From Dehalobacter sp. 12DCB1 (GTDB lineage Bacteria; Bacillota; Desulfitobacteriia; Desulfitobacteriales; Syntrophobotulaceae): 64,000 nt of DNA. The stretch covers positions 120,813 through 184,812 of the forward strand of contig NZ_POSF01000019.1 in assembly GCF_004343605.1 (NCBI RefSeq), read 5' to 3'. A program made the translations under genes and the position numbers. The notes beneath the pieces were generated by a model. The model was not told the origin of the DNA. It searched no databases and saw only the letters and a list, made by a program, of their open reading frames with translations. Shown one piece after another: positions 10,447-23,000 of the stretch; the stretch's first letter is position 1; every line of letters begins with the position of its first letter.

Positions 10447-11076
10447 TTATTTCGCTTTAACCGATTCTTTCAGTATCAGCAGGCTTTTTTTAGCACCAGG
10501 TACGCATCCCCGAATAAGGATGTAGTTTTTATCAGTATCAACCCTTACAACTTCAAGGTTTTGAACCGTAACTCTTTCTCCACCCATCCGTCCAGGTAAA
10601 TTTCTTCCCTTGAAAACACGAGCCGGCCCTTTCGCGCCCATGGAACCTGTACGATGATGATACTTTGATCCATGACCCATGGGTCCGCGACGAGCTCCAT
10701 GACGCTTATGCATACCAGCAAAACCCTTACCTTTGGAAGTTCCAACTACATCAACTTTGTCACCGGCTACGAAGATATCCGCTTTGATTTCCTGACCAAC
10801 TTCAAAGGAATCTACCTCAGCAGTCCTGAACTCCTTAATAAAGCGCATAAATTTGACACCGGATTTTCTGAAATGACCTTTTTCAGGCTTGATTGCAAGA
10901 TTTTCTCTTTTCTCATCAAAACCAACCTGAATTGCGTTATAACCGTCTGAAGCTTCAGTTTTTTTCTGCAGGACATAACAAGGACCGGCCTGAACAACAG
11001 TCACCGGAATCACTTTTCCGTCTTCTGCAAAAATTTGGGTCATACCCACTTTTTTACCCAGAATTCCTCTAGACAC
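10447..11076 (-). CDS. rplC: 50S ribosomal protein L3
   Basis: Early-assembly protein reaching the peptidyl transferase centre, 209 residues. It starts with GTG at 11076 ([20 protein letters not shown]), 7 bases after GGAGG. Longer in-frame extensions run through the rpsJ-rplC leader and have no ribosome site. The body contains [20 protein letters not shown] and the loop around [12 protein letters not shown]. Confidence 0.96.
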   Translation of the reverse strand: MSRGILGKKVGMTQIFAEDGKVIPVTVVQAGPCYVLQKKTEASDGYNAIQVGFDEKRENLAIKPEKGHFRKSGVKFMRFIKEFRTAEVDSFEVGQEIKADIFVAGDKVDVVGTSKGKGFAGMHKRHGARRGPMGHGSKYHHRTGSMGAKGPARVFKGRNLPGRMGGERVTVQNLEVVRVDTDKNYILIRGCVPGAKKSLLILKESVKAK

Positions 11077-11255
11077 GACGCCACCTCCTGTACACTTTGA
11101 AGTGCACCGTCTGAAACGGGGCACGAGAGTGTAGTCAATTAATATATTATATGCGTTTAGCAACACTTACCCCAAAAGTGTTCCACACCTCCGGGTGTTT
11201 CGTGTCACAAACATATCTATTTTACCACATATTCCAGAAAAACGCCAGACTCTAA
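11077..11255 (-). other. rpsJ-rplC intergenic leader with small hairpins
   Basis: A 179-base gap inside the S10 operon, unusually long compared with the 1-40 bases between its neighbours. On the minus strand it holds two short hairpins: AACACTT/AAGTGTT with loop TTGGGGT, and GTGCACTT/AAGTGTAC just upstream of the rplC ribosome site. A TAAAAT at 11224-11229 could be a -10, but its -35 (TGGCGT) is poor. I assign no firm function. Confidence 0.35.
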
Positions 11256-11561
11256 TTATAATTTAATTTCGATATCTACACCAGAAGGCAGATCCAGTCT
11301 CATCAGTGCATCCACTGTTTTGGAGGTGGGATCAATAATATCGATCAATCTCTTGTGCGTTCTCATTTCAAACTGTTCGCGGGAATCCTTGTTGACATGC
11401 GGCGAACGCAAAATGGTGTAAATACTCTTTTCTGTCGGAAGGGGTATCGGGCCATTTACGCTTGCACCGGTTCTTTTTGCGGTATCAACAATTCTTTCTG
11501 CCGACTGATCAAGCGTTTTGTGGTCAAAGGCCTTCAGCCGGATTCTAATCTTTTGGTTCAT
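11256..11561 (-). CDS. rpsJ: 30S ribosomal protein S10
   Basis: Small-subunit protein that also acts as the antitermination factor NusE, 101 residues. It begins [20 protein letters not shown] and shows [20 protein letters not shown] and [25 protein letters not shown] lies upstream. It is the first gene of the S10 operon, 226 bases after tuf. Confidence 0.98.
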   Translation of the reverse strand: MNQKIRIRLKAFDHKTLDQSAERIVDTAKRTGASVNGPIPLPTEKSIYTILRSPHVNKDSREQFEMRTHKRLIDIIDPTSKTVDALMRLDLPSGVDIEIKL

Positions 11562-11667
11562 TTCTTTACCTCCTAAAAATATCGCCTGTTAAACAAGGCT
11601 ATTGGCGCAAAAATTCCCTGTCTTGCGGCGGAGTCACCGAAGACAGCAACCTTTTGCGTAGAGAACA

Positions 11668-11737
11668 TCCATCCGTGGACGTTGGCCGCTCCTTGCCGTC
11701 CATGGCACCGCGACACTAGTCCATCCGTGGACGTTGG
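11668..11737 (-). repeat. Dispersed short repeat, copy B, flanked by an 18-base direct repeat
   Basis: The tuf-rpsJ gap holds TCCATCCGTGGACGTTGG twice on the plus strand, at 11668-11685 and 11720-11737. Between them lies the core shared with the copies at 2883 and 25218 (minus strand: GTGCCATGGACGGCAAGGAG). A hairpin with a 10-bp stem, GGGAAGCTGC/GCAGCTTCCC (11736-11769), follows tuf. It has no T-run, so it is not a clear terminator. Confidence 0.6.
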
Positions 11738-11787
11738 GAAGCTGCGCAGACATCTTCTGGCAGCTTCCCCAAATATCAACTAGTAAA

Positions 11788-12990
11788 TTATTCGACAACT
11801 TTGGCTACGACGCCGGATCCAACGGTACGTCCACCTTCACGGATAGCGAAGCGGAGTCCTTCTTCCATAGCAATCGGAGTAATCAGTTCACATTCAATTG
11901 ATACACGGTCGCCAGGCATAATCATTTCTGTACCTTCCGGAAGTTTGATCACGCCGGTAACGTCAGTTGTTCTGAAGTAAAACTGAGGACGGTAATTGTT
12001 AAAGAAAGGAGTATGACGTCCGCCTTCTTCTTTACTCAAAATATATACTTCACCGCTAAACTTTGTATGCGGTTTGATGCTTCCGGGTTTAGCCAGAACC
12101 TGTCCGCGCTCGATGTCTTTACGCTCAACACCGCGAAGCAGTGCACCGATGTTGTCACCAGCTTGAGCCTGGTCAAGCAGCTTACGAAACATTTCAACAC
12201 CTGTGCAAACGCTCTTGCGAGGTTTCTCGTTAAGACCAACAATTTCAATTTCATCGCCCACTTTAAGAACGCCACGCTCTACACGGCCGGTAGCAACAGT
12301 ACCACGACCAGTGATCGTGAAGACATCTTCTACAGGCATCAGGAACGGTTTGTCTACAGCACGCTCCGGCTGAGGAATATAGCTGTCAACAGCATCCATC
12401 AGATTCCAGATCCTGCCGCACCATTCGCAGTCTCTCTGTCCGCATCCGCACTCCAGAGCTTTGAGTCCCGAACCGGGAATAACAGGGATATCATCGCCAG
12501 GAAATTCATATTCGCTTAACAATTCACGAACTTCCATTTCAACCAGTTCGAGAAGTTCAGGATCATCAACCATGTCAACTTTGTTCAGCCATACAACGAT
12601 GTAAGGCACACCTACCTGACGGGCAAGCAGAATGTGTTCACGCGTCTGGGGCATCGGGCCGTCAGCAGCGGATACAACCAGGATGGCACCGTCCATCTGA
12701 GCAGCACCAGTGATCATGTTTTTAACATAGTCTGCATGGCCTGGGCAGTCAACATGCGCATAGTGACGGTTAGCAGTTTCATACTCAACGTGAGCGGTAG
12801 AAATCGTAATTCCGCGTTCACGCTCTTCAGGTGCTTTGTCGATCTGGTCAAATGCAGTCGCAACAGCACCGCCGACCTTAGACAGAACAAATGTAATTGC
12901 AGCAGTCGTTGTTGTCTTACCATGGTCAACGTGGCCGATAGTACCTACGTTAACGTGGGGTTTGGAACGGTCAAATTTTTGTTTACCCAT
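11788..12990 (-). CDS. tuf: Elongation factor Tu
   Basis: GTPase that delivers aminoacyl-tRNA, 400 residues. G1 GHVDHGKT, G2-region [14 protein letters not shown]3 DCPGH and G4 NKVD are intact. The G5 motif is SGL rather than the usual SAL. After it comes an insertion with four cysteines, C181-x-C183-x4-C188-x2-C191, where many EF-Tu proteins have a short acidic stretch. The C-terminal domains end [18 protein letters not shown]. It follows fusA by 58 bases in the str operon; only one copy lies in this window. Confidence 0.97.
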   Translation of the reverse strand: MGKQKFDRSKPHVNVGTIGHVDHGKTTTTAAITFVLSKVGGAVATAFDQIDKAPEERERGITISTAHVEYETANRHYAHVDCPGHADYVKNMITGAAQMDGAILVVSAADGPMPQTREHILLARQVGVPYIVVWLNKVDMVDDPELLELVEMEVRELLSEYEFPGDDIPVIPGSGLKALECGCGQRDCEWCGRIWNLMDAVDSYIPQPERAVDKPFLMPVEDVFTITGRGTVATGRVERGVLKVGDEIEIVGLNEKPRKSVCTGVEMFRKLLDQAQAGDNIGALLRGVERKDIERGQVLAKPGSIKPHTKFSGEVYILSKEEGGRHTPFFNNYRPQFYFRTTDVTGVIKLPEGTEMIMPGDRVSIECELITPIAMEEGLRFAIREGGRTVGSGVVAKVVE

Positions 12991-13048
12991 TTAAGTTTCA
13001 CTCCTTAAATAAATTTAAAATGTTATTTTTTTGCAGTTAATTTTTATC

Positions 13049-15127
13049 TTAAGCCCCCTGCCGCTTGGCAATAATACCTTCGGCAATATTTTTGGGCACT
13101 TCCTCATAGTGATCAAACTGCATTGAATATACGCCCCTGCCCTGAGTACGGGAACGGAGCTCTGTCGCATAACCGAACATCTCCGAAAGTGGCACAAAAC
13201 CGCGAATGATTTGGGCACCCGAACGAGCTTCCATACCTTCAATTCTACCTCTGCGCGAGTTCAAATCTCCGATAACATCGCCCATATATTCTTCCGGTAC
13301 GGTGACTTCTACTTTCATCATCGGCTCCAGAATTGCGGGGTCTGCTTTAGCAGCCGCTGCTTTGAAAGCCATTGAACCGGCAATTTTGAAGGCCATTTCA
13401 GATGAGTCGACATCATGGTAGGATCCGTCAACGACAGTCGCCTTGATATCCAGAACCGGATACCCGGCCAGGATACCATTTTGAAGGGCTTCTTCGATAC
13501 CAGCACCGATTGGCGAGATATATTCCTTAGGAATAACACCACCAACGATTTTGCTTTCAAATACAAAGCCAGTGCCCTGTTCGAGCGGTTCGAATTCAAC
13601 CCAGCAGTGGCCATACTGCCCACGTCCACCAGACTGCCGAACATATTTTCCTTCTGCTTTGACATGCTTGCGGATCGTTTCCTTATACGCTACCTGTGGA
13701 CGACCCACATTACAGTCAACTTTAAACTCTCGCATCAGCCTGTCAACAATGATTTCCAGGTGAAGTTCTCCCATCCCTGAAATAATGGTTTGTCCGGTTT
13801 CTTCATCCGTACGCATCTTAAAGGTAGGATCTTCTTCAGCAAGCTTCGCGAGTGATCCACCAAGCTTTTCCTGGTCAGCCTTCGTTTTAGGTTCAATTGC
13901 AATATGAATAACTGGTTCGGGGAATACCATTGATTCCAAAATAACGCGGTTTTTCTCATCGCATAACGTATCCCCTGTGCTGACATCTTTGATGCCGACA
14001 GCTGCAGCGATATCCCCAGCACGGACTTCATCGACATCTTCGCGGTGATTGGCGTGCATCCGAAGAATACGGCCAATTCTCTCCTTCTTGCCCTTAGTCG
14101 AGTTCATAATATAGGAACCCGCGCTGAGCGTTCCGGAATAAACGCGGAAGAAGGTCAATTTCCCAACATAAGGATCCGACATAATTTTAAATGCCAATGC
14201 CGAAAAAGGTGCGTTGTCATCGGAATGACGTACGTCTTCCTCACCGCTATCCGGATTGACACCCTGGATGGCCGGCACATCAAGAGGAGACGGCATATAA
14301 TCGACGACCGCATCAAGCAAAGGCTGAACCCCTTTGTTCTTGAAGGATGATCCGCATAAAACCGGAATGAATTTTAAGCTAATCGTGCCTTTGCGGACTG
14401 CCTGCTTGATTTCTTGTTCGGAAATCTCTGCGCCCTCCAGATATTTCATCATCAATTCTTCATCGACATCTGAAACAGCTTCCAGCAATTTTTCGCGGTA
14501 TTCCTGCGCCAATTCCATCATATCTGTAGGGATATCGGAAACATCACTTGCTGTTCCGAGATCATCTGTGTATACTGTTGCTTTCATGGTAACCAAATCC
14601 ACAATCCCGCTAAATTTGTCTTCAGTTCCAATTGGAAGCTGAATAGGAACGGGATTTGATCCCAGGCGGTCAACGATCATGGAAACTCCACGGAAAAAAT
14701 CTGCACCGACTCTGTCCATCTTATTTATATAAGCGATACGAGGTACACCGTATTTGTCGGCCTGGCGCCAAACTGTTTCCGACTGAGGCTCAACACCACC
14801 AACTGAACAGAACACCGCTACAGCACCGTCCAGCACACGCAGAGAGCGCTCAACCTCAACAGTAAAATCAACGTGCCCGGGTGTGTCAATAATATTAACA
14901 TTGTGCCCTTTCCATTGACAGGTGGTAGCTGCAGAAGTAATGGTAATCCCACGCTCCTGCTCTTGAACCATCCAATCCATCGTGGCAGCACCATCATGCA
15001 CTTCACCGATTTTATGAACACGGCCAGTGTAAAATAAGATGCGCTCTGTAGTTGTGGTCTTTCCAGCATCAATATGCGCCATGATGCCGATATTCCGAGT
15101 CTTCTCCAAGGGAACTTGCCTTGCCAC
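13049..15127 (-). CDS. fusA: Elongation factor G
   Basis: Translocation GTPase, 692 residues. The GTPase domain has [36 protein letters not shown] and NKMDR. Domain IV shows [18 protein letters not shown], and domain V ends near [17 protein letters not shown] start; lies between rpsG and tuf as in most Firmicutes. Confidence 0.98.
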   Translation of the reverse strand: MARQVPLEKTRNIGIMAHIDAGKTTTTERILFYTGRVHKIGEVHDGAATMDWMVQEQERGITITSAATTCQWKGHNVNIIDTPGHVDFTVEVERSLRVLDGAVAVFCSVGGVEPQSETVWRQADKYGVPRIAYINKMDRVGADFFRGVSMIVDRLGSNPVPIQLPIGTEDKFSGIVDLVTMKATVYTDDLGTASDVSDIPTDMMELAQEYREKLLEAVSDVDEELMMKYLEGAEISEQEIKQAVRKGTISLKFIPVLCGSSFKNKGVQPLLDAVVDYMPSPLDVPAIQGVNPDSGEEDVRHSDDNAPFSALAFKIMSDPYVGKLTFFRVYSGTLSAGSYIMNSTKGKKERIGRILRMHANHREDVDEVRAGDIAAAVGIKDVSTGDTLCDEKNRVILESMVFPEPVIHIAIEPKTKADQEKLGGSLAKLAEEDPTFKMRTDEETGQTIISGMGELHLEIIVDRLMREFKVDCNVGRPQVAYKETIRKHVKAEGKYVRQSGGRGQYGHCWVEFEPLEQGTGFVFESKIVGGVIPKEYISPIGAGIEEALQNGILAGYPVLDIKATVVDGSYHDVDSSEMAFKIAGSMAFKAAAAKADPAILEPMMKVEVTVPEEYMGDVIGDLNSRRGRIEGMEARSGAQIIRGFVPLSEMFGYATELRSRTQGRGVYSMQFDHYEEVPKNIAEGIIAKRQGA

Positions 15128-15194
15128 TTATTATCAGCCTTTCTATCTAGATAAAATAAACTCTAAAGTAACCCCAAGCTTTAAATTATTGTGA

Positions 15195-15680
<486 letters not shown>

Positions 15681-15750
15681 CTAAAAAAACTGCAATAAAA
15701 TTGGAGTGCAGCTAAAATATAACATATTTTAGGCAACGATGCTTAGCACC

Positions 15751-16170
15751 TTATTTTTTCTTAGGTCTCTTGGCCCCATACTTGGAACGAGCCTGACTAC
15801 GGTTTTGAACACCGGTTGTATCCAATGCCCCACGAACGATATGATAACGTACGCCCGGAAGATCCTTAACACGGCCCCCACGAACCAGAACTACGGAGTG
15901 TTCCTGAAGGTTATGGCCAATTCCAGGGATATACGTGGTTATTTCGATGCCATTGGTCAGGCGGACACGCGCTACCTTTCTCAGAGCAGAATTTGGTTTT
16001 TTAGGTGTTGTGGTATACACTCTCGTACATACCCCTCTCTTTTGCGGAGAACCACCCGAAGGAAAATCCTTGCGTTTCAACGAATTATGTCCCCATTGAA
16101 GAGCAGGAGCGGTCGATTTTGTAATAACTTTTTCTCTCCCTTTGCGGATAAGCTGGTGAATTGTCGGCAT
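15751..16170 (-). CDS. rpsL: 30S ribosomal protein S12
   Basis: Decoding-centre protein, 139 residues. The [20 protein letters not shown] segment carries the lysine altered in streptomycin-resistant mutants, and it is wild type here. [13 protein letters not shown] is also normal. First gene of the str operon, with a good promoter 27-56 bases upstream. Confidence 0.98.
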   Translation of the reverse strand: MPTIHQLIRKGREKVITKSTAPALQWGHNSLKRKDFPSGGSPQKRGVCTRVYTTTPKKPNSALRKVARVRLTNGIEITTYIPGIGHNLQEHSVVLVRGGRVKDLPGVRYHIVRGALDTTGVQNRSQARSKYGAKRPKKK

Positions 16171-16196
16171 AACTGCACCTCCTTCCTGTAATAATC

Positions 16197-16226
16197 ATTC
16201 TACAAAAATCAAATGGTTTTTGGCAA
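16197..16226 (-). promoter_or_regulatory. Sigma-A promoter for the str operon
   Basis: On the minus strand: -35 TTGCCA, 18-base spacer, -10 TAGAAT, about 27 bases before the rpsL start codon. The rpsL ribosome site (GGAGG) lies downstream of it. Confidence 0.6.
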
Positions 16227-16250
16227 CCAAGAAAGCTGCTTATAGGAACC

Positions 16251-16502
16251 CTAGTCATTCAGAATGGCTGCAACTGCAGCACCCACTTTAATACCACAGG
16301 CTTTACCCAATTCAGTCATCGTAGGAACTTCCTTGATTTCAATTTGTCTGACAGTACACGTCTCCAGGATCGGGCGAAGAAGCTTTTGGTCTGCATCCTT
16401 GGCAAGATAAACACTGCCGACTTCGCCTTTCTCCAGCGCCCGACTGGTTTGTTTAAAACCAACCACAACTCTTTGCGCTTTTTTTATAGATTCATCAAGC
16501 AT
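16251..16502 (-). CDS. rplGB: L7Ae-family ribosomal protein / kink-turn RNA-binding protein (YbxF type)
   Basis: An 83-residue L7Ae/L30e-fold protein. It contains SRALEKGEVGSVYLAKDADQ and ends with VPTMTELGKACGIKVGAAVA, the K-turn-binding signature region. In Bacillus the equivalent gene (ybxF) also lies between rpoC and rpsL and its product binds kink-turns. Whether it is on the ribosome or regulates K-turn leaders here is not visible from sequence. Confidence 0.9.
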   Translation of the reverse strand: MLDESIKKAQRVVVGFKQTSRALEKGEVGSVYLAKDADQKLLRPILETCTVRQIEIKEVPTMTELGKACGIKVGAAVAAILND

Positions 16503-16545
16503 TTTAAAATGCTCTCCTCCCCCTATTCCAAAATCAGACTATATT

Positions 16546-16574
16546 ATTTTAGCAGTAGCCTATTTCTATGTCAA
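16546..16574 (-). promoter_or_regulatory. Sigma-A promoter for the L7Ae-like gene
   Basis: Minus strand: consensus -35 TTGACA, 17-base spacer, -10 TAAAAT, directly after the rpoC stop. It would let the L7Ae-like gene and the str operon be expressed apart from rpoBC. Confidence 0.75.
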
Positions 16575-16587
16575 GAATACAATTGCT

Positions 16588-19500
16588 CTAGACTTCAGTC
16601 CTGGACTGAAGGGCCCCGCCGTCTGTGACTTTCAGGGTGCGGTATTTGGACATCCCGGTACCGGCAGGGATTAGTTTTCCGATAATGACATTCTCTTTCA
16701 GGCCGATCAGCGGATCGACTTTTCCTTTAATGGCAGCTTCTGTGAGCACTCTGGTTGTCTCCTGGAAAGATGCTGCCGAGAGGAAGGAGTCGGTAGCCAG
16801 CGATGCCTTGGTAATTCCAAGCAGCACCGGACGACATTCAGCAGGTTCTCCGCCTTCCTGCAGGACTTTCTGGTTTTCCTCCTCAAACTCGAAGATATCG
16901 ATCAGTCCACCGGGTAGAAGGTTGGTGTCTCCGGCTTCTTCTATCTTAACTTTTCTAAGCATCTGCCGGACCATGACCTCGATGTGTTTGTCATTGATAT
17001 CAACGCCTTGCAGACGGTATACCCGCTGCACTTCTCCGAGCAGGTAAACCTGTACACCGATTATTCCTTTGATCTTCAACGTATCATGGGGATTAACGCT
17101 GCCTTCAGTCAATTCATCACCAGGGGAAATGACCTGGCCATTCTTGACTTTAAGGCGGGAACCGTACGGTATCGTATAGACTTCCTGTTCCCCGGCTTCA
17201 CTCATGACTTCCACTTCTCTGCGGCCTTTGACTTCTTTAATCGTGATTGTGCCGCTGATTTCGGAGATAATCGCTTGGCCTTTAGGCTTGCGTGCTTCAA
17301 ACAGTTCCTCTACCCTCGGCAAACCCTGGGTAATGTCGTCTCCGGCAACACCACCGGTGTGGAAAGTACGCATCGTAAGTTGGGTTCCAGGCTCACCGAT
17401 AGACTGGGCAGCAATAATGCCGACTGCTTCGCCGATTTCAACCTGACGTCCGGTGGCAAGGTTTCTGCCATAGCATTTCTTGCAAACGCCGTAACGGGTC
17501 TTACAGTTCAGCACGGACCTTATCTCAACTTTGTCATAAACATCAGCAATCGCTTTGGCTTGTTCTTCATTGATTTCGTAATCGGGAGAAGCCAGCAGTT
17601 CACCTGTTTCAGGATGATAGATCTCTCTTACCGGGAAGCGTCCTACCAGACGTTCTTCCAGTTTTTCGATCATTTCACCGCCTTCCTTGATGTCTTCGAC
17701 CATGATGCCTTTATCGGAACCACAATCATTCTCCCGAACAATGACATCCTGGGATACATCGACAAGTCTGCGGGTCAGGTACCCGGAGTCGGCAGTTCTA
17801 AGTGCGGTGTCAGCCAAACCTTTGCGCGCACCGTGTGAGGAAATAAAGTACTCTAATACAGTTAGGCCTTCACGGAAGTTGGCTTTAATAGGCAGTTCAA
17901 TCGTCCGGCCTGACGGGTCAGCCATCAGTCCGCGCATCCCGGCCAACTGACGCAGCTGTTGAATATTACCGCGGGCCCCGGAATTGGCCATCATATAAAC
18001 CGGATTAAATTTATCCAGTGATTCCATTAACGCTTTCGTTACGGAATCATTTGCTTTAGTCCAGATATCGATAACGAGGCCCTTACGCTCTTCATCTGTA
18101 ATGAGACCGCGCCGATACTGCAGTTCAGTTTTGGCAACAGCAACATCTGCTTCACCCAGAACGGTCTTCTTTGCTCCAGGAACCTTAATATCATCAATAC
18201 CGACAGTTACGCCGGCCTGCGTTGAGAACCGGAAACCAAGGTTTTTGATTCCGTCGAGCAGGGAGGCTGTTTTTTCGTAACCGCAAAAACGATAGGTCTT
18301 GGCAACAATCTTATCAAGAGATTTCTTGGTGACCATTTCATTAATATAGCCGGCTTCTTTAGGAATTACAGTATTGAAGATCATTCTCCCTACGGTGGTT
18401 TCCAAAAGCTCTCCGTCTTTACGGACTTTGATTATCGCCTGGAGATGAATCGCTTTGGAATTATAGGCCAGAACGGCTTCATCATGATCCTTGAATACCT
18501 TGCCTTCGCCAAGAGCTCCGGGTCTTTCCATCGTCAGATAGTAACAGCCCAGAACCATGTCCTTGGTCGGTGATGCAACTGGACGGCCGTCCTTCGGGTT
18601 AAGGATATTATGTGCGGATAGCATAAGCAGCCGGGCTTCAGACTGAGCTTCAGCGGAAAGCGGCACGTGCACAGCCATCTGGTCACCATCGAAGTCAGCA
18701 TTGTAAGCCGTACAAACGAGCGGGTGAATCTGCAGAGCCTTACCTTCAACAAGTATAGGCTCAAAAGCCTGAATTCCAAGCCTGTGTAGCGTTGGCGCAC
18801 GGTTCAGGAGTACAGGATGCTCGGCAATAACCTTTTCCAGGACATCCCAGACCTCCGGCCTTACTCTTTCCACCATTCGTTTGGCGCTTTTAATATTATG
18901 GGCATAACCCTCATTAACTAAGTTCTTCATCACAAAAGGCTTAAACAGCTCAATCGCCATCTCTTTCGGCAGACCGCACTGGGAAAGCTTCAGTGTCGGT
19001 CCGACAACGATAACAGAACGGCCGGAATAGTCAACACGTTTTCCTAAAAGGTTCTGACGGAATCTTCCCTGCTTGCCTTTTAGCATATCACTCAACGATT
19101 TTAGCGGTCTGTTGCCAGGTCCGGTCACAGGCCGTCCGCGGCGGCCATTGTCAATCAGTGCGTCAACAGCTTCCTGAAGCATTCTTTTTTCGTTACGGAC
19201 AATAATATCCGGAGCGCCAAGATCAAGAAGCTTTTTCAGCCTGTTGTTTCTATTAATAACTCTGCGGTACAGATCATTCAGGTCGGAGGTTGCAAACCTT
19301 CCGCCGTCCAACTGAACCATTGGGCGTAGTTCGGGTGGAATAACCGGGATCGCATCAAGAATCATCCATTCCGGACTGTTTCCGGACTGTTTAAATGCTT
19401 CGACAACTTCCAGGCGTCTGATCGCCCTGATTTTCCGCTGACCGGACACTTCCTTAAGCTCGGTACGAAGTTCCTCGTTTAGTTTATCTAGATCAATCTC

Positions 19501-20040
19501 ATACAATAATTCCTTGATGGCCTCAGCACCCATCTCTGCCTTGAAGCCACTGCCGTATTTTTCTCTGGCCTCCCGGTATTCTGTCTCGGTAAGAAGTTGC
19601 TTTTTCATCAAGGAGGTATCCTTTGGATCAACAACAATATACGCGACAAAATATAGAACTTTTTCCAGCGAACGCGGTGACATGTCCAGCAGAAGCCCCA
19701 TTCTGCTCGGAATCCCTTTGAAGTACCAGATATGGGAAACTGGCGCCGCCAGCTCAATATGTCCCATTCTCTCGCGGCGGACTTTGGATCTCGTTACTTC
19801 AACACCGCATCGGTCACAAATGATACCTTTATAACGGACTCTCTTATATTTACCGCAGTGGCACTCCCAGTCACGGGTAGGGCCAAATATTTTCTCACAG
19901 AAAAGGCCTTCTCTTTCGGGCTTTAAGGTACGGTAATTAATGGTTTCAGGTTTTTTTACTTCCCCATAGGACCATTTACGGATCATCTCCGGAGAAGCCA
20001 ACCCGATACGCATCCTCTCAAAATTATTCACATCAAGCAT
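16588..20040 (-). CDS. rpoC: DNA-directed RNA polymerase subunit beta'
   Basis: Catalytic subunit, 1150 residues, starting [20 protein letters not shown]. The N-terminal zinc finger has Cys60, 62, 75 and 78. The Mg-binding loop [12 protein letters not shown] lies near residue 446-457. The second zinc site ([13 protein letters not shown]) and the trigger-loop region ([20 protein letters not shown]) are present. Length is that of Gram-positive beta' without large insertions. It follows rpoB by 56 bases. Confidence 0.98.
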   Translation of the reverse strand: MLDVNNFERMRIGLASPEMIRKWSYGEVKKPETINYRTLKPEREGLFCEKIFGPTRDWECHCGKYKRVRYKGIICDRCGVEVTRSKVRRERMGHIELAAPVSHIWYFKGIPSRMGLLLDMSPRSLEKVLYFVAYIVVDPKDTSLMKKQLLTETEYREAREKYGSGFKAEMGAEAIKELLYEIDLDKLNEELRTELKEVSGQRKIRAIRRLEVVEAFKQSGNSPEWMILDAIPVIPPELRPMVQLDGGRFATSDLNDLYRRVINRNNRLKKLLDLGAPDIIVRNEKRMLQEAVDALIDNGRRGRPVTGPGNRPLKSLSDMLKGKQGRFRQNLLGKRVDYSGRSVIVVGPTLKLSQCGLPKEMAIELFKPFVMKNLVNEGYAHNIKSAKRMVERVRPEVWDVLEKVIAEHPVLLNRAPTLHRLGIQAFEPILVEGKALQIHPLVCTAYNADFDGDQMAVHVPLSAEAQSEARLLMLSAHNILNPKDGRPVASPTKDMVLGCYYLTMERPGALGEGKVFKDHDEAVLAYNSKAIHLQAIIKVRKDGELLETTVGRMIFNTVIPKEAGYINEMVTKKSLDKIVAKTYRFCGYEKTASLLDGIKNLGFRFSTQAGVTVGIDDIKVPGAKKTVLGEADVAVAKTELQYRRGLITDEERKGLVIDIWTKANDSVTKALMESLDKFNPVYMMANSGARGNIQQLRQLAGMRGLMADPSGRTIELPIKANFREGLTVLEYFISSHGARKGLADTALRTADSGYLTRRLVDVSQDVIVRENDCGSDKGIMVEDIKEGGEMIEKLEERLVGRFPVREIYHPETGELLASPDYEINEEQAKAIADVYDKVEIRSVLNCKTRYGVCKKCYGRNLATGRQVEIGEAVGIIAAQSIGEPGTQLTMRTFHTGGVAGDDITQGLPRVEELFEARKPKGQAIISEISGTITIKEVKGRREVEVMSEAGEQEVYTIPYGSRLKVKNGQVISPGDELTEGSVNPHDTLKIKGIIGVQVYLLGEVQRVYRLQGVDINDKHIEVMVRQMLRKVKIEEAGDTNLLPGGLIDIFEFEEENQKVLQEGGEPAECRPVLLGITKASLATDSFLSAASFQETTRVLTEAAIKGKVDPLIGLKENVIIGKLIPAGTGMSKYRTLKVTDGGALQSRTEV

Positions 20041-20096
20041 GGTATTTTCTCCTTTCGCCCATCAACATCAAGCTTTCTCAATCTCAAACGCACATT

Positions 20097-23000
20097 TTAC
20101 TTGTAATCCGGATCAAAATCTTCAGACATGTTATCGCTGAAATCATCGTCCAGATCATTAACAAGATCATCACCAAGGTCAGACTCGGGAACACTCAGGA
20201 TAGGGAAATCTTCAGTTTTGTCATTCAAGTTGTCATCCATATCTTCATCTAATATTTCGTCTTCATTATCATAGCCAATACCGCTTTCGTCATTGGCATC
20301 AATCACGGAATACTGATCATCCATTCCCAGTTCATGAGCAACTTCTGTGACGTCATCATCCAGATCCTTAATTTCAATTTCCTGATCTTCTTCTGAAAGT
20401 ACAGAAACATCAAGTCCAAGGCTCTGCAATTCCTTAATAAGCACCTTAAATGATTCCGGCACGCCCGGTTCAGGGATATTTTCACCTTTGACGATTGCTT
20501 CGTAGGTCTTGACCCTGCCTACCACATCATCGGACTTAACGGTAAGTATTTCCTGCAGCGTAAACGATGCGCCATAAGCTTCAAGCGCCCATACTTCCAT
20601 CTCTCCGAAGCGCTGACCGCCAAATTGTGCTTTACCTCCTAACGGCTGCTGGGTAACCAGCGAGTACGGACCTGTGGAACGGGCATGGATCTTATCATCG
20701 ACAAGATGGTGGAGTTTTAACATATACATGTAGCCAACAGTAACTTCATTATCAAAAGGCTCACCGGTACGGCCGTCATAAAGAACGGATTTTCCATGTC
20801 CAGGAAGCCCGGCCTCTCTCAAGGTGTCAAAGACATCATCTTCTCTGGCTCCGTCAAAAACCGGTGTAGCAATATACATGCCCAGTGCTTTAGCGGCCCA
20901 ACCAAGATGAGTTTCAAGAACCTGTCCGATATTCATACGGGATGGAACGCCGAGCGGATTCAGAACGATTTCAATCGGCGTGCCGTCCGGCATGAAAGGC
21001 ATATCCTCCTGGCGCATGATTCTGGAAATAACCCCTTTGTTTCCGTGCCTTCCTGCCATTTTGTCGCCGACGGATATCTTACGTTTCTGAGCAATATAGA
21101 CTCTTACCAGTTGATTGACCCCAGGGGCCAGTTCATCGCCATTCTCACGCTTAAATACTTTAACATCAACGACTTTTCCCGCCTCGCCGTGCGGAACACG
21201 TAAAGAAGTATCCCTGACTTCTCTGGCTTTTTCACCAAAAATTGCCCTTAGCAGGCGTTCCTCAGCCGTAAGCTCTGTTTCCCCTTTTGGAGTAACCTTG
21301 CCCACTAAGATATCTCCAGGGCGCACTTCGGCACCAATCCGAATAATACCGCGTTCGTCAAGGTCTTTCAAAACATCTTCTCCGACGTTTGGAATATCTC
21401 TCGTAATCTCTTCAGGCCCAAGCTTGGTATCCCGGGCATCCGCTTCGTATTCCTCAATATGAATGGACGTAAAGTAATCTTCTTTAACCAGTTTCTCACT
21501 GATCAGAATAGCATCCTCATAGTTGTATCCTTCCCAGGGCATAAACGCTACCAGAACGTTTCGCCCAAGGGCAAGTTCTCCATTATCTGTGGACGGGCCG
21601 TCGGCTATTACCTGACCGGCACCGATTCTCTGGCCTTTGACAACAATCGGTTTCTGATTGATACAGGTTCCCTGGTTACTGCGCGTATATTTCAAAAGTC
21701 TATTCCGGGTTGTTGTGCCGTCATTGTTTTGAATGATGATCTCATCGGACGTAACTCGTAAAGCAGTTCCTTCTTTCGGAGAAACCAGGCAGACACCGGA
21801 ATCAACAGCAGCCTTATACTCCATGCCAGTGCCGATATACGGTGCATCTGTTTTAAGTAAAGGTACAGCCTGACGCTGCATGTTGGAACCCATTAGCGCA
21901 CGGTTGGCATCATCATGCTCGAGGAATGGAATCAAGGCGGTCGCAATCGATACCATCTGCTTCGGCGAAACGTCCATATACTGAATGTTTACCGGAGGGA
22001 CCAGGACAAAATCTTCACCGTGGCGCGCTTCGATCTTTTCGCTTAAAAACTCCCCATTTTCACCAACAGCGGCATTGGCTTGGGCAATAATGTATTTTTC
22101 TTCTTCATCAGCTGTTAGGTAATGAATCTCATCCGTCACCTTGCCGTTTTCTACTTTGCGGTAAGGCGCCTCAATAAAGCCATATTCATTGATGCGACCA
22201 TACGTGCTGAGTGAACCAATTAAACCAATGTTCGGACCTTCAGGCGTTTCAATCGGACACATCCGGCCATAGTGGGAATGATGCACGTCGCGCACTTCAA
22301 ATCCAGCTCTCTCTCTGCTTAAACCACCAGGTCCCAGCGCACTGAGACGGCGTTTATGCGTAAGCTCGGCAAGCGGATTGGTCTGGTCCATAAATTGTGA
22401 TAACTGGCTGCTGCCAAAAAACTCTTTAATTGCAGCCACGACCGGACGTATATTGATCAGCACCTGAGGTGTAATCCCCTCAATGTCCTGAATCGTCATT
22501 CTCTCTCTTACCACTCTCTCCATACGGGAGAGACCGATTCTGAACTGATTCTGAAGAAGCTCACCAACCGAACGCAAACGTCTGTTTCCAAGGTGATCAA
22601 TATCATCAATATGTCCTTCACCATTGATTATTTTAAGCATCCGAGAAATCGATGCGATGATATCCTCAGATGTTAAATGCCGTATGTTCTTGGGAATATC
22701 CAAACTCAGTTTGTTGTTCAGCTTATAACGGCCTACTTTTGCCAAATCATATCTTCTAGGATCAAAGAATAAGGATTCCAGAAGACTGCGAGCACTCTCG
22801 ACCGTAGGTGGTTCTCCTGGACGAAGACGTTTATAGATTTCAACCAGCGCTTCTTCCGTCGATTCCGTATTGTCTCTTTCCAGCGTAATTTTAATGTTCT
22901 CATTATCATCGAAGGCTTCGAGGATCCGGCCATTGGTTGAATAGCCAAGGGCTCTGACCAGTACAGTAGCCGGTAGTTTACGGGTTCTGTCAACCCGGAC

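Noticed and set aside
2930..11561. Alternative starts such as ATG codons upstream of rpsC, rplP, rpmC and rpsQ
   Set aside because: They lack ribosome sites and overlap neighbours, while downstream starts match the family N-termini.
16984..17838. 284-codon open frame on the plus strand
   Set aside because: It is antisense to rpoC, has no ribosome site and gives no family-like protein; rpoC covers the region fully.
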